Shown here: positions 1 to 5,971 of the stretch, piece after piece
Numbering within the stretch: the first letter of the stretch is position 1
Layout of the letters: every line of letters starts with the position of its first letter
Made by a program: the position numbers and the translations under genes
Notes under the pieces: model-generated
What the model was told of the DNA's origin: nothing
Databases searched by the model: none
The model's input: only the letters and a program-made list of their open reading frames with translations
Assembly (NCBI GenBank): GCA_003250235.1
Contig: QKGY01000394.1
Location: forward strand, 1-7,712
Length of the DNA: 7,712 nt
From: Desulfuromonadaceae bacterium
Lineage (GTDB): Bacteria > Desulfobacterota > Desulfuromonadia > Desulfuromonadales > SZUA-540
Reading direction: 5' to 3'

Positions 1-1149
1 GGTGTTGAAGATCTCATAACCCACTTTGATGTTGGCGTTGTGCCCCTTGAGGTAGTAGGTCAGGCCGAACTTCACTGCGTCGAAGCTCCCCTTGTCGTTG
101 GCCGCGTCGCTGGACCATTGCTCGTAGCCGATCCAGGGCTGCCACTGGTTGATGTAGTAGCCTGCCTGTGCATAGTAGCCGTCTCCCTGGGACTGCAGGG
201 CGCTGGCGGTGGAGAGGGCGGTTCCGGCGGCATTCGCCAGAATGCCGGCATCATCCAGGTCGAGGTTGATGTAGCCGGCTTCGCAGGTCAGAGTTCCCGG
301 GCCGACGGGATAGTCGAGGAACCCGTCGAACGTGTACAGGGTGTAATCCACCCGGTTGCCGGTGGCCTGGTCGAAGGCCACATCCGCCTGGGTGTCGTAG
401 GCGGCGGCGAAGGAGAGGGTTTTCTTCTTACCCAGATAAGTGGAGAGGTGATAGAAGCCGTCTTCCTTGTCGAAGAGGTTGAGCTGCAGGCGTCCGCTGT
501 AGCGCTCGCTGTCCTTGTCCGCTTTCTGCACGCCGTCGGCCACCCCCAGGTAGTATTTGACGTGTGTCATGTCGTTGAGATCGAAGTTGCCCATAAGGAC
601 CAGCCCGGTGTCGCGCACGTCGACGTCGCCGCGCAGCCCGGCGTCGCTATCCGCATAGGTCGCTGTCGAGAAGGTGGACAGCGCCCGGGTTCCCCAAGTG
701 AGCACCTTGTAGGTGATGCCTGGACGGTCGACGGCCATCAAGGCGCCGGAGCTGGTCAGGTTCTGGCGGGTGACGGGCGCCATGTTCTCGCCCATATAAA
801 TCCAGGCCAGGCGGTGCGGCTTGACCAGGATAAAGGCGTCGATGATGCGCATATCCGCCCCCGTGGCGGCATCTTCTGCGAACTCGGTCTGGATGAACAT
901 GTTCACCCATTGGGTGATGTCCGCGCCAACGCGCAACCGGGCACGGCGCACTTTGAAATCGTCATATCTTTCGTAACTGCCGTCGCCGTCAAGATCCTTG
1001 TCGGTGTTGAGATACAGGGACTGCAGACGGAAGCCGAAATCGATTTTGCTGTCGTCGCTGAGTTGCAGGGTTGCGCCGGCAAAGGCGCTGGTGCCCAGTC
1101 CGAGTAGGGTGGCTGCGAGGAATAGACAGAGTCCGGTGAGTTTGCGCAT
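1..1149 (-). CDS. Outer-membrane porin, Porin_O_P-like (partial, C-terminus beyond left edge)
   Basis: Open in one frame from the start codon to the window edge (383 codons, no stop). The translation starts with a Sec signal peptide: MRK, a hydrophobic stretch of about 17 residues, then an AFA cleavage site near residues 22-24. The mature part is rich in alternating polar and aromatic residues typical of beta-barrel strands, for example around residues 36-49 and 66-90. An R-R-A-R-L-R segment at 69-73 and a long strand pair resemble the start of phosphate-selective porin O/P-type proteins. Role: passive diffusion channel in the outer membrane; the substrate cannot be read from sequence. Three ATG codons lie in a row (1155, 1152, 1149). 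The strong AAGGAGG just upstream leaves 1, 4 or 7 bases respectively, so 1149 is preferred and 1152 is possible. A separate promoter is likely, because about 200 bases separate it from the preceding gene on this strand. Family assignment is by pattern recognition only; another 16- or 18-strand porin family is possible. Confidence 0.8.
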   Translation of the reverse strand, partial: MRKLTGLCLFLAATLLGLGTSAFAGATLQLSDDSKIDFGFRLQSLYLNTDKDLDGDGSYERYDDFKVRRARLRVGADITQWVNMFIQTEFAEDAATGADMRIIDAFILVKPHRLAWIYMGENMAPVTRQNLTSSGALMAVDRPGITYKVLTWGTRALSTFSTATYADSDAGLRGDVDVRDTGLVLMGNFDLNDMTHVKYYLGVADGVQKADKDSERYSGRLQLNLFDKEDGFYHLSTYLGKKKTLSFAAAYDTQADVAFDQATGNRVDYTLYTFDGFLDYPVGPGTLTCEAGYINLDLDDAGILANAAGTALSTASALQSQGDGYYAQAGYYINQWQPWIGYEQWSSDAANDKGSFDAVKFGLTYYLKGHNANIKVGYEIFNT

Positions 1150-1156
1150 CATCATG

Positions 1157-1163
1157 CCTCCTT
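1157..1163 (-). promoter_or_regulatory. Ribosome binding site of the porin gene
   Basis: AAGGAGG read on the minus strand is a near-perfect Shine-Dalgarno sequence. It is followed by three consecutive ATG codons. Only the second and third have workable spacing (4 and 7 bases), which decides the start at 1149 or 1152. The strength of the site suits an abundantly made porin. Confidence 0.75.
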
Positions 1164-1205
1164 GTGTGAAATCCTGCGGTTTACGGAAAGAATTTCAAGG
1201 AAAGG

Positions 1206-1238
1206 TTCCCCTTCTGCCGAGTAAAGGCTGAAGGGGAA
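1206..1238 (-). terminator. Strong hairpin in the porin leader: terminator of the upstream operon or leader structure
   Basis: The arms 1206-1218 (TTCCCCTTCTGCC) and 1226-1238 (GGCTGAAGGGGAA) pair over 13 positions with one mismatch and a 7-base loop. On the minus-strand transcript the stem is followed by a pyrimidine-rich but broken tract (CCTTTCCTT), not a clean U run. It could be an imperfect terminator for the gene ending at 1349. It could instead be a structured 5' leader of the porin mRNA, if the porin promoter lies upstream near 1250-1290. The sequence does not decide between these. Confidence 0.45.
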
Positions 1239-1257
1239 AACCCCATATATTAGGATG

Positions 1258-1285
1258 CTTTTATCACAGCATGAGGATTGTGCAA
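1258..1285 (-). promoter_or_regulatory. Candidate sigma-70 promoter for the porin (weak)
   Basis: TTGCAC (1285-1280) resembles a -35 box and TAAAAG (1263-1258) a poor -10 box, 16 bases apart. An AT-rich TAATAT at 1252-1247 is a better -10 by itself but has no -35 at the proper distance. If either is used, the hairpin at 1206-1238 would be part of the porin mRNA leader. This is eyeball matching and has low specificity. Confidence 0.2.
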
Positions 1286-1313
1286 GGGACGGCGGGAAAA
1301 AAGCTGCCGAAAA

Positions 1314-1330
1314 CTCCCTGAACGAGAGAG
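1314..1330 (-). terminator. Weak hairpin plus U run after the DUF2845 gene
   Basis: About 20 bases after the DUF2845 stop, the minus-strand RNA has CUCUC, a short loop and GGGAG (5 pairs including one G-U), followed by UUUU and, a few bases later, a run of six U. The stem is short, so this is at best a weak terminator. The larger hairpin at 1206-1238 is the alternative. Confidence 0.25.
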
Positions 1331-1348
1331 GGGGGATAAACGATCGAT

Positions 1349-1675
1349 TTACTGCCGGTTTCCATACTCGATGTCAAAAAGGGTGCCCCCCTTGAAAGTG
1401 AGGATACGGAGGAAACTCCCTTTTTCCGCATCGTAGGTCCATTGCTCCACCGTGACCTTGGTGGCGGTGCCGCTTCCCTGGACGAAGTCGTAGGCCGTTT
1501 CTTCGCCGACCACATCTTTCATCAACGGTTCTCCGCATTTTTGCAGCACTTCCACCTTGCTCATCCCTTCGGTCAGAACATCGCTGCCGCAGCGCATGCT
1601 GCCGGTCAGGGCCAGGGCGGCATGGGGGGTAATCAGCACAAGGGTGGCGATCAGAGTGGCAATTATTCGGCTCAT
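1349..1675 (-). CDS. DUF2845 domain protein, exported
   Basis: This is a 108-residue protein of unknown function. Residues 1-22 form a signal peptide ending ALA. The mature part shows the DUF2845 pattern: M-R-C-G at 27-30, then a G-x-S-K-x-E-V-L-x-K-C-G-E-P stretch at 37-50, V-E-Q-W-T-Y at 76-81, and F-L-R-I-L-T-F at 88-94 followed by G-G-T-L-F-D-I-E. Two cysteines (29 and 47) could form a disulfide in the periplasm. The G-x-S-x-x-E-V/G-x-P signature loosely recalls small SmpA/BamE-like lipoprotein domains, but there is no lipobox cysteine here. The start at 1675 is chosen because it sits at the head of the signal peptide with GGGAGA six bases upstream; an in-frame ATG at 1759 would only add unrelated residues. 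The start overlaps the hydrolase stop as ATGA, so translation is probably coupled. Domain recognition is good; the role is unknown. Confidence 0.8.
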   Translation of the reverse strand: MSRIIATLIATLVLITPHAALALTGSMRCGSDVLTEGMSKVEVLQKCGEPLMKDVVGEETAYDFVQGSGTATKVTVEQWTYDAEKGSFLRILTFKGGTLFDIEYGNRQ

Positions 1676-2556
1676 GGTGTGTCTCCCGGTTGAGGGTGAG
1701 AGGGAATTTCCGGCAGCTCCGGAAAAACCCCCTGGAGAAAGAGTCTCCATGCGTCCCAATAGGCAGCGCCGCCAATGTCGTAGGTGTCGTTATGTCCGGC
1801 GCCGGCGATCAGGTAAAAGGTTTTGGGTTCCCTGGCCCTGTCAAACAGTTTGCGTGCCATATCCTCGGTGACGACGAGGTCCTTCTCTCCCTGGAAGATG
1901 AGCAGCGGGGAGTCGATTTGGTCGATCTTGGAAAGATTATCATAGCGGGCGCTGAACGTCCAACCGAGCAGCAGGTAGAGGATCGGGTAGTGGTGCCAGC
2001 CCATGGCGGCGATGGAGGGGAAGGGGGATTCGATCACCAGCCCCGCAGGCGAAACCTCGGTGGCCAACTGAAGGGCGACGGCAGCCCCCATGGAGCGTCC
2101 GAAGTAGATCATCTGCGCAGGCTGCCAGCCGCGGCTCTGTAAAACGCGCAGGGCCGCGCGCACATCCCGGTAGGTTCCCTCCTCGCTGGCCGTACCGGCG
2201 CTTTGGCCATACCCCCGGTAGTCGAAGATGAATACGCTGACCCCCAGGCGGTGGAACAGCCGGAGATTGTCGACGCGGTGGGAGATATTGCCGGCATTGC
2301 CATGACAGAACAGCACCATCGGCCATCCGGGTCTGCCCGGCACCAGCCAGCCGTGGAGCGCAACGCCGTCGTCGGCGGTAAAGCGGATATCCTCGAACGC
2401 CAGGCCGGCCATTGCCGGGGTGGTCACGAGGTCCTTGTCGGGAAAATACAGAAAACGATGCTCCATGGCGCCGAACCCCGGGCGAGCAAACACGAGGAGA
2501 AGGAGGCTGAGCAGGCTGAGAGGTGTCGCGATTGCCCGGAAGGAAAAAGAAGTCAT
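1672..2556 (-). CDS. Alpha/beta hydrolase (Bem46/ABHD13-like), exported or membrane-anchored
   Basis: This 294-residue serine hydrolase carries an N-terminal hydrophobic segment (about residues 11-24), either a signal peptide or a membrane anchor. The alpha/beta hydrolase core follows. The oxyanion-hole region is H85-G-N-A-G-N. F-D-Y-R-G-Y-G-Q-S lies at 111-119. The nucleophile elbow is G153-R-S155-M-G157. The acid is probably Asp226 in G-E-K-D, and the catalytic His is 255 in A-G-H-N-D. The set is complete, so an active esterase, lipase or acyl hydrolase is likely; the substrate is unknown. The arrangement matches the family often annotated as 'alpha/beta hydrolase' or DUF1749/Bem46-like. 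It lies 45 bases after trkH and overlaps the DUF2845 start by four bases. The Shine-Dalgarno is poor (GAAGG almost touching the ATG, or a G run about 12 bases away), but the start is supported by the complete signal sequence. An internal ATG at codon 31 would remove that sequence. Confidence 0.88.
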   Translation of the reverse strand: MTSFSFRAIATPLSLLSLLLLVFARPGFGAMEHRFLYFPDKDLVTTPAMAGLAFEDIRFTADDGVALHGWLVPGRPGWPMVLFCHGNAGNISHRVDNLRLFHRLGVSVFIFDYRGYGQSAGTASEEGTYRDVRAALRVLQSRGWQPAQMIYFGRSMGAAVALQLATEVSPAGLVIESPFPSIAAMGWHHYPILYLLLGWTFSARYDNLSKIDQIDSPLLIFQGEKDLVVTEDMARKLFDRAREPKTFYLIAGAGHNDTYDIGGAAYWDAWRLFLQGVFPELPEIPSHPQPGDTP

Positions 2557-2601
2557 GCCTTCAGTATATCCCCCCGTGGTGGGCGTGCAGACGTCGAGGG
2601 C

Positions 2602-4044
2602 TCACTTGCGCCAGAAGGAGGGGAAGAACAGCACCAGGACGGTGAATACCTCAAGCCGCCCCAGAAGCATGCAGGCGATGAGCACGGTTTTGCCGAACGG
2701 GACGATATGGCTGTAGTTGTCCACGGGGCCCACCGAGCCGAGACCCGGGCCGATGTTGCCCAGGGTGGCCACCACGGAGGCACCGGCCGACACCACATCC
2801 ATCCCCGAGGCGGCCATGAGAAAGGAGGCGGCGACGAAGATCCCCATGTACAGGGCGAAAAAACCGAGGATGGCCTGCATGACCTCGCGGTCCACCGGAT
2901 GGTTTCCCAGCTTGACCAGGCGTACCGCCCGCGGGTGGATGAGCCGGTACAGCTGAACCATGGCGTGCTTGAACAGCAGCAGGATACGCGCGACCTTCAT
3001 GCCGCCGCCGGTCGATCCGGCGCAGCCGCCGATGAACATCAAAAAGAGCAGCAGATACTGGGTAATGACGGGCCAGGTTTCGTAATCGGCGGTTCCGAAG
3101 CCGGTGGTGGTGAGAATCGAGGTGGTCTGGAAGGCGCTGTAGCGAAGGTTCTGCAGCAGGGAACTGTAGGTGGTTCCCTGGTTGAAGAACACCAGAATGC
3201 CGGTCACGCCAACGGTCAGGGCCAGGTAAAAGAGAAACTCCTCGTTGCGGAAATACTCGCGGATCCTGCCGCGCAGGGCATGATAGTGAAGGGTGAAGTT
3301 GACTCCGGCCAGAAACATGAAAGCGGTGATGACCCAGTCGATATAGGCGCTGTCGTAAGCCGCCACCGAGGCGTTGCGGGTCGAAAACCCTCCGGTGGCC
3401 AGGGTGGCGAAGGCGTGCGAGAGGGCCTCGTAAAAATTCATGCCGCCGAGCATGAGCAGTCCGGTCTCCAGGGAGGTCAGCAGCACGTAAACGCCCCACA
3501 GTAGCTTGGCGGTGTCCTGGATGCGCGGCTTGAGCCGGTCGGCCGTCGGGCCGGGGACTTCGGCCTTGAACAACTGCATCCCTCCGACCCCCAGCATGGG
3601 CAGAATGGCCAGAGACATGACGATGATTCCCATGCCGCCGATCCAGTGGGTCAGCGAACGCCACAGCAGGATGCTTTCCGGCAACCCCTCGATAACCTGG
3701 AGGATCGTCGCTCCGGTGGTGGTGAACCCGCTCATGGTTTCGAAGCAGGCATCGACGACATTGGGGATACTGCCGCTGAGCAGATAGGGAAGGGCTCCGA
3801 AAAGGGTATAGAAGATCCACCCGAAGGTGACGACGGCGAAGCCTTCGCGGACCGAAAGTTCCTTATTCGAGCGACATCCCAGAAACAGCAGGACCCCCGT
3901 CATCAGGGTGATGAGGGAGGAGATGATGAAAACCCCGGTGGCACCGTCGGAAAAATAGAGGGAAAAAGGGATGGGAACCAGAAGGGCTGCAGCCAGAAAG
4001 AGCAACATGGCGCCAAGGATGCGAAAGGTCAGCAGAATGTTCAT
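2602..4044 (-). CDS. trkH: Trk potassium uptake transmembrane subunit TrkH
   Basis: This 480-residue polytopic inner-membrane protein is of normal TrkH length. It is the pore through which K+ enters, gated by the TrkA ring on the cytoplasmic side. Four pore-loop repeats are visible. Filter 1 is T-T-T-G-A around 108-112, filter 2 is A-T-G-G-F-S-T at 216-222, filter 3 is T-T-T-G-F-G at 312-317, and filter 4 is L-G-N-I-G-P-G at 428-434. Each keeps its filter glycine. The conserved G-G-C-A-G-S-T-G-G-G-M-K stretch at 339-350 corresponds to the intramembrane gating loop of the third repeat. The C-terminus L-G-R-L-E-V-F-T at 461-468 is the usual family ending. The ATG at 4044 directly follows the trkA stop (TAGATG, no gap), with GGAGAGG about 12 bases upstream inside trkA, which indicates translational coupling. 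No truncation or frameshift is seen. KtrB is a relative, but the full length and the two-RCK-domain TrkA partner favour TrkH. Confidence 0.96.
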   Translation of the reverse strand: MNILLTFRILGAMLLFLAAALLVPIPFSLYFSDGATGVFIISSLITLMTGVLLFLGCRSNKELSVREGFAVVTFGWIFYTLFGALPYLLSGSIPNVVDACFETMSGFTTTGATILQVIEGLPESILLWRSLTHWIGGMGIIVMSLAILPMLGVGGMQLFKAEVPGPTADRLKPRIQDTAKLLWGVYVLLTSLETGLLMLGGMNFYEALSHAFATLATGGFSTRNASVAAYDSAYIDWVITAFMFLAGVNFTLHYHALRGRIREYFRNEEFLFYLALTVGVTGILVFFNQGTTYSSLLQNLRYSAFQTTSILTTTGFGTADYETWPVITQYLLLFLMFIGGCAGSTGGGMKVARILLLFKHAMVQLYRLIHPRAVRLVKLGNHPVDREVMQAILGFFALYMGIFVAASFLMAASGMDVVSAGASVVATLGNIGPGLGSVGPVDNYSHIVPFGKTVLIACMLLGRLEVFTVLVLFFPSFWRK

Positions 4045-5397
4045 CTACTCGAATAACCTCTCCACCTTGGCCAGGGCTCCCGGCATGGCGAAGATGACCA
4101 CCCTGTCTCCTCCCAGAAGAATGCTTTCGCCGCTGGGAATCTCATAGCTCGATCCCCGGACAATGGCGCCGATGATTGCTCCGGTCGGGAAATGCAGGTC
4201 CTTCAGGGCCGTATGTTCGATGCCGCTGCCGCTCTTGACCTCGATCTCGAGAACCTCCGAATTGCTCCCTTCGACGGTGGCCAGAGAGATAACCCCGCCG
4301 CGGCGTACGTACTTGAGGATCGCTCCGGCAGCAGCCAGGCGCGGTGACACGCTGGCATCGAGACCCAGCGTCGGGGCCAGATTGACGAGCTCCGGATGGT
4401 TGACCAGGGCCAGGGCCCGGCGGGCGCCGTGTTTTTTGCAGAGCAGCGAACAGAGGATGTTGGTTTCGTCGTTGTCCGTCACGGCGATGAACACGTCGGC
4501 GTTTTCCACCCCTTCATCGATCAGGGTACGGATGTCCGTACCCTCGGCATGAATGACCATCGTCCGTTTCAGTTTTGCCGAGAGCTTTTGGCAGCGGGCT
4601 TCGTTATGGTCGACCAGCCGCACGTCGAAGCGGCGCTGCTCCAGGGTCTCGGCAATGCGCAGGCCGATGTGACCGCCGCCCAGAATGAAGATGCGAGGCC
4701 GTTTGCGAACCTGTTCCTCCTCCAGCTTGAGCATGTACTGGATGGCAGGCAGGTCCTTCTGATGGGCGAAGATGAAGATGCGGTCCCCCGCCTGAATGCT
4801 GTCGTCGCCCCGGGGAATGATGGTCTTGTCTCCGCGGGTGATGGCAGTGACGACGAAACGGTAGATGCCGCGAATCTCACCGAGTTCCCGCAAGGTGAGA
4901 TCGCACAGGGGGCTGCTTTCGCCGATGCGGTAGCCGAGGAATTGAATCTGCCCTTCGACAAATTCAGCCACGTCGAAGGCCCCGGATCGGCAGGCGATTT
5001 TGCTGATCTCGTCGGCCACGGCATCGTCGGGGTTGATGAGCAGGTCGATGCCGAGTTTTTCCTTGGAAAGGACGGCGCCGCCTCCGTGGTAGTCGATGCT
5101 CTTGACCCGGGCCACCCGGGTAGCCACTCCGTATTCCCGCGCCATCAGGCAGGCGAGGATGTTCACCTCGTCCATGTCGGTGACGGCGATGAAGATGTCG
5201 GTGTCCTTGATGCCTGCCTGCTCCAGGGTTTCGGCGCTGGCGCCGTTGCCGGCGATGCCCAGCACGTTGAGACGATCCTGGGTGCGCTGCAGATGTTCCT
5301 GGTTGCGGTCGATCAGGGTGACTTCGTGCCCTTCCAGGGAGAGTCTCTCGCAGAGGAAATAACCGACCTGTCCGGCACCGATAATAAGTATTTTCAT
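4045..5397 (-). CDS. trkA: Trk system potassium transport regulatory subunit TrkA
   Basis: This 450-residue cytoplasmic protein binds NAD(H) and other nucleotides and controls opening of TrkH. It has the expected duplicated architecture: RCK-N at about 1-130, RCK-C at about 140-225, RCK-N at about 233-355, RCK-C at about 365-450. The first Rossmann motif is G7-A-G-Q-V-G12 with acidic D30 at the end of beta-2. The second is G240-G-G-H-I-G245 with D263. Both therefore look able to bind nucleotide. A repeated I-A-V-T-D-x-D-E motif (70-77 and 304-311) marks the two halves. Each half ends in an R-G-D/G-D-R-x-x-I-F TrkA-C signature (D205-R206; G429-D-R). The ATG at 5397 starts immediately before the first beta strand, which fixes it. 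No convincing Shine-Dalgarno precedes it. It is first in the minus-strand block, so its promoter should be in 5398-5581. Confidence 0.96.
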   Translation of the reverse strand: MKILIIGAGQVGYFLCERLSLEGHEVTLIDRNQEHLQRTQDRLNVLGIAGNGASAETLEQAGIKDTDIFIAVTDMDEVNILACLMAREYGVATRVARVKSIDYHGGGAVLSKEKLGIDLLINPDDAVADEISKIACRSGAFDVAEFVEGQIQFLGYRIGESSPLCDLTLRELGEIRGIYRFVVTAITRGDKTIIPRGDDSIQAGDRIFIFAHQKDLPAIQYMLKLEEEQVRKRPRIFILGGGHIGLRIAETLEQRRFDVRLVDHNEARCQKLSAKLKRTMVIHAEGTDIRTLIDEGVENADVFIAVTDNDETNILCSLLCKKHGARRALALVNHPELVNLAPTLGLDASVSPRLAAAGAILKYVRRGGVISLATVEGSNSEVLEIEVKSGSGIEHTALKDLHFPTGAIIGAIVRGSSYEIPSGESILLGGDRVVIFAMPGALAKVERLFE

Positions 5398-5581
5398 AAG
5401 GGTCAGGGCTAGGGGTTGAAAGCGGAGGACCGTCGGGTTCTCCAGTCGAGCTTATCAGGCTCTAATAGATGGCATACTTTGACAAATAGTGCAAGATGGA
5501 CGGGGACGGGGCCCGCGCATCGGGGTTGTGCGCCATCCGCGGTTTCGGGTACTATGAGCCCAATTAACGGCAGGAGGCAGC
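5398..5581. other. Divergent intergenic region between trkA and the HNH gene
   Basis: These 184 bases separate two divergently read genes and should hold both promoters. On the plus side a plausible promoter and a clear ribosome binding site are visible. On the minus side only a weak TTGCAC (5494-5489) is seen, with CATCTA 17 bases on, and no good -10. I see no tRNA, riboswitch or long inverted repeat here. Confidence 0.5.
5526..5555 (+). promoter_or_regulatory. Candidate sigma-70 promoter of the HNH gene
   Basis: TTGTGC (5526-5531) and TACTAT (5550-5555) are separated by 18 bases. Transcription would begin near 5562, about 20 bases before the start codon and just ahead of the AGGAGG at 5572-5577. 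Both boxes are imperfect (3/6 and 4/6), so this is tentative. Confidence 0.35.
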
Positions 5582-5878
5582 ATGGAATCATTCTTCGAGG
5601 TCACAGAAGAAGACATACGCCGCGAGCGGGAAAAGGCGCGGCAATTACGGCAGAGCCAGTGGTGGAAGAACCGCATCGGCACCGGTCGCTGTTATTATTG
5701 CGGTGCCACGGTTCCTCCCAAGGAGCTGACCCTGGATCACATTGTCCCGCTGGTCCGTGGAGGACACAGCACCAAGGGGAACTGCGTACCGGCCTGCAAG
5801 GAATGCAACAGTAAGAAGCAGAGCCTGCTGCCATTGGAGTGGGAAGCTTACCTCGAGCATCTCGGAAAGCAGGGCTGA
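5582..5878 (+). CDS. Small stand-alone HNH endonuclease-type protein
   Basis: This 98-residue soluble protein is built almost entirely of one HNH (beta-beta-alpha metal) nuclease domain after a charged helical N-terminus (about 9-30). C37-Y-Y-C40 and C72-K-E-C75 form a probable structural zinc site. D52-H53 in L-D-H-I-V-P-L is the first catalytic motif, then G-G at 60-61 and N67, and the second-motif N76 in C-N-S-K-K. All expected residues are present, so nuclease activity is plausible: divalent-metal-dependent cutting of DNA. The start has AGGAGG four bases upstream at 5572-5577. Neighbours are transport genes on the other strand, with no methyltransferase, helicase, integrase or phage gene nearby. 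A restriction, homing or phage-packaging role is therefore not supported by context. Similar short HNH proteins are found widely in bacterial chromosomes and have no assigned role; a repair function or a remnant of a mobile element is possible. Confidence 0.88.
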   Translation: MESFFEVTEEDIRREREKARQLRQSQWWKNRIGTGRCYYCGATVPPKELTLDHIVPLVRGGHSTKGNCVPACKECNSKKQSLLPLEWEAYLEHLGKQG

Positions 5879-5911
5879 TCCCTTTTTGTCGGCACGCAAG
5901 GGCTATACGCA

Positions 5912-5946
5912 AACGGGTCCCGCAGGCATCTCCTGCGGGACCCGTT
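5912..5946. terminator. Probable bidirectional terminator between the HNH and dctP-like genes
   Basis: The arms 5912-5926 and 5932-5946 (AACGGGTCCCGCAGG and its exact complement) form a perfect 15-bp stem with a 5-base loop (CATCT). It lies between the HNH stop at 5878 and the stop of the dctP-like gene at 5972, so it can serve both convergent transcripts. The plus-strand continuation is GTGTTT and the minus-strand side is TTGCG, so the U runs are short. The very stable GC-rich stem compensates. Confidence 0.8.
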
Positions 5947-5971
5947 GTGTTTACAGGAAATCCCGGTTGCG

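Noticed and set aside
40..1107. A long plus-strand open frame of 355 codons opposite the porin
   Set aside because: The minus-strand reading gives a signal peptide, barrel-like strands and a perfect ribosome binding site. The plus-strand product is low-complexity and V/G/A-rich with no domain, as expected of the antisense of a GC-rich gene.
1264..1285. Possible sigma-54 promoter upstream of the porin (TTGCAC followed by TGC)
   Set aside because: The GC element is two bases too far from the upstream G, and the required GG is missing.
2203..3504. A plus-strand open frame of 433 codons opposite the hydrolase and trkH
   Set aside because: It is rich in G, H, E and Q, spans two well-recognised minus-strand genes and has no recognisable fold. 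It is an antisense shadow.
4396..5412. A plus-strand open frame of 338 codons opposite trkA
   Set aside because: TrkA is unambiguous on the minus strand; the antisense product has no known motifs or start signal.
5479..5484. A perfect TTGACA on the plus strand upstream of the HNH gene, as a -35 box
   Set aside because: At 16-18 bases downstream the sequence is GGGGAC-like with no possible -10 box.
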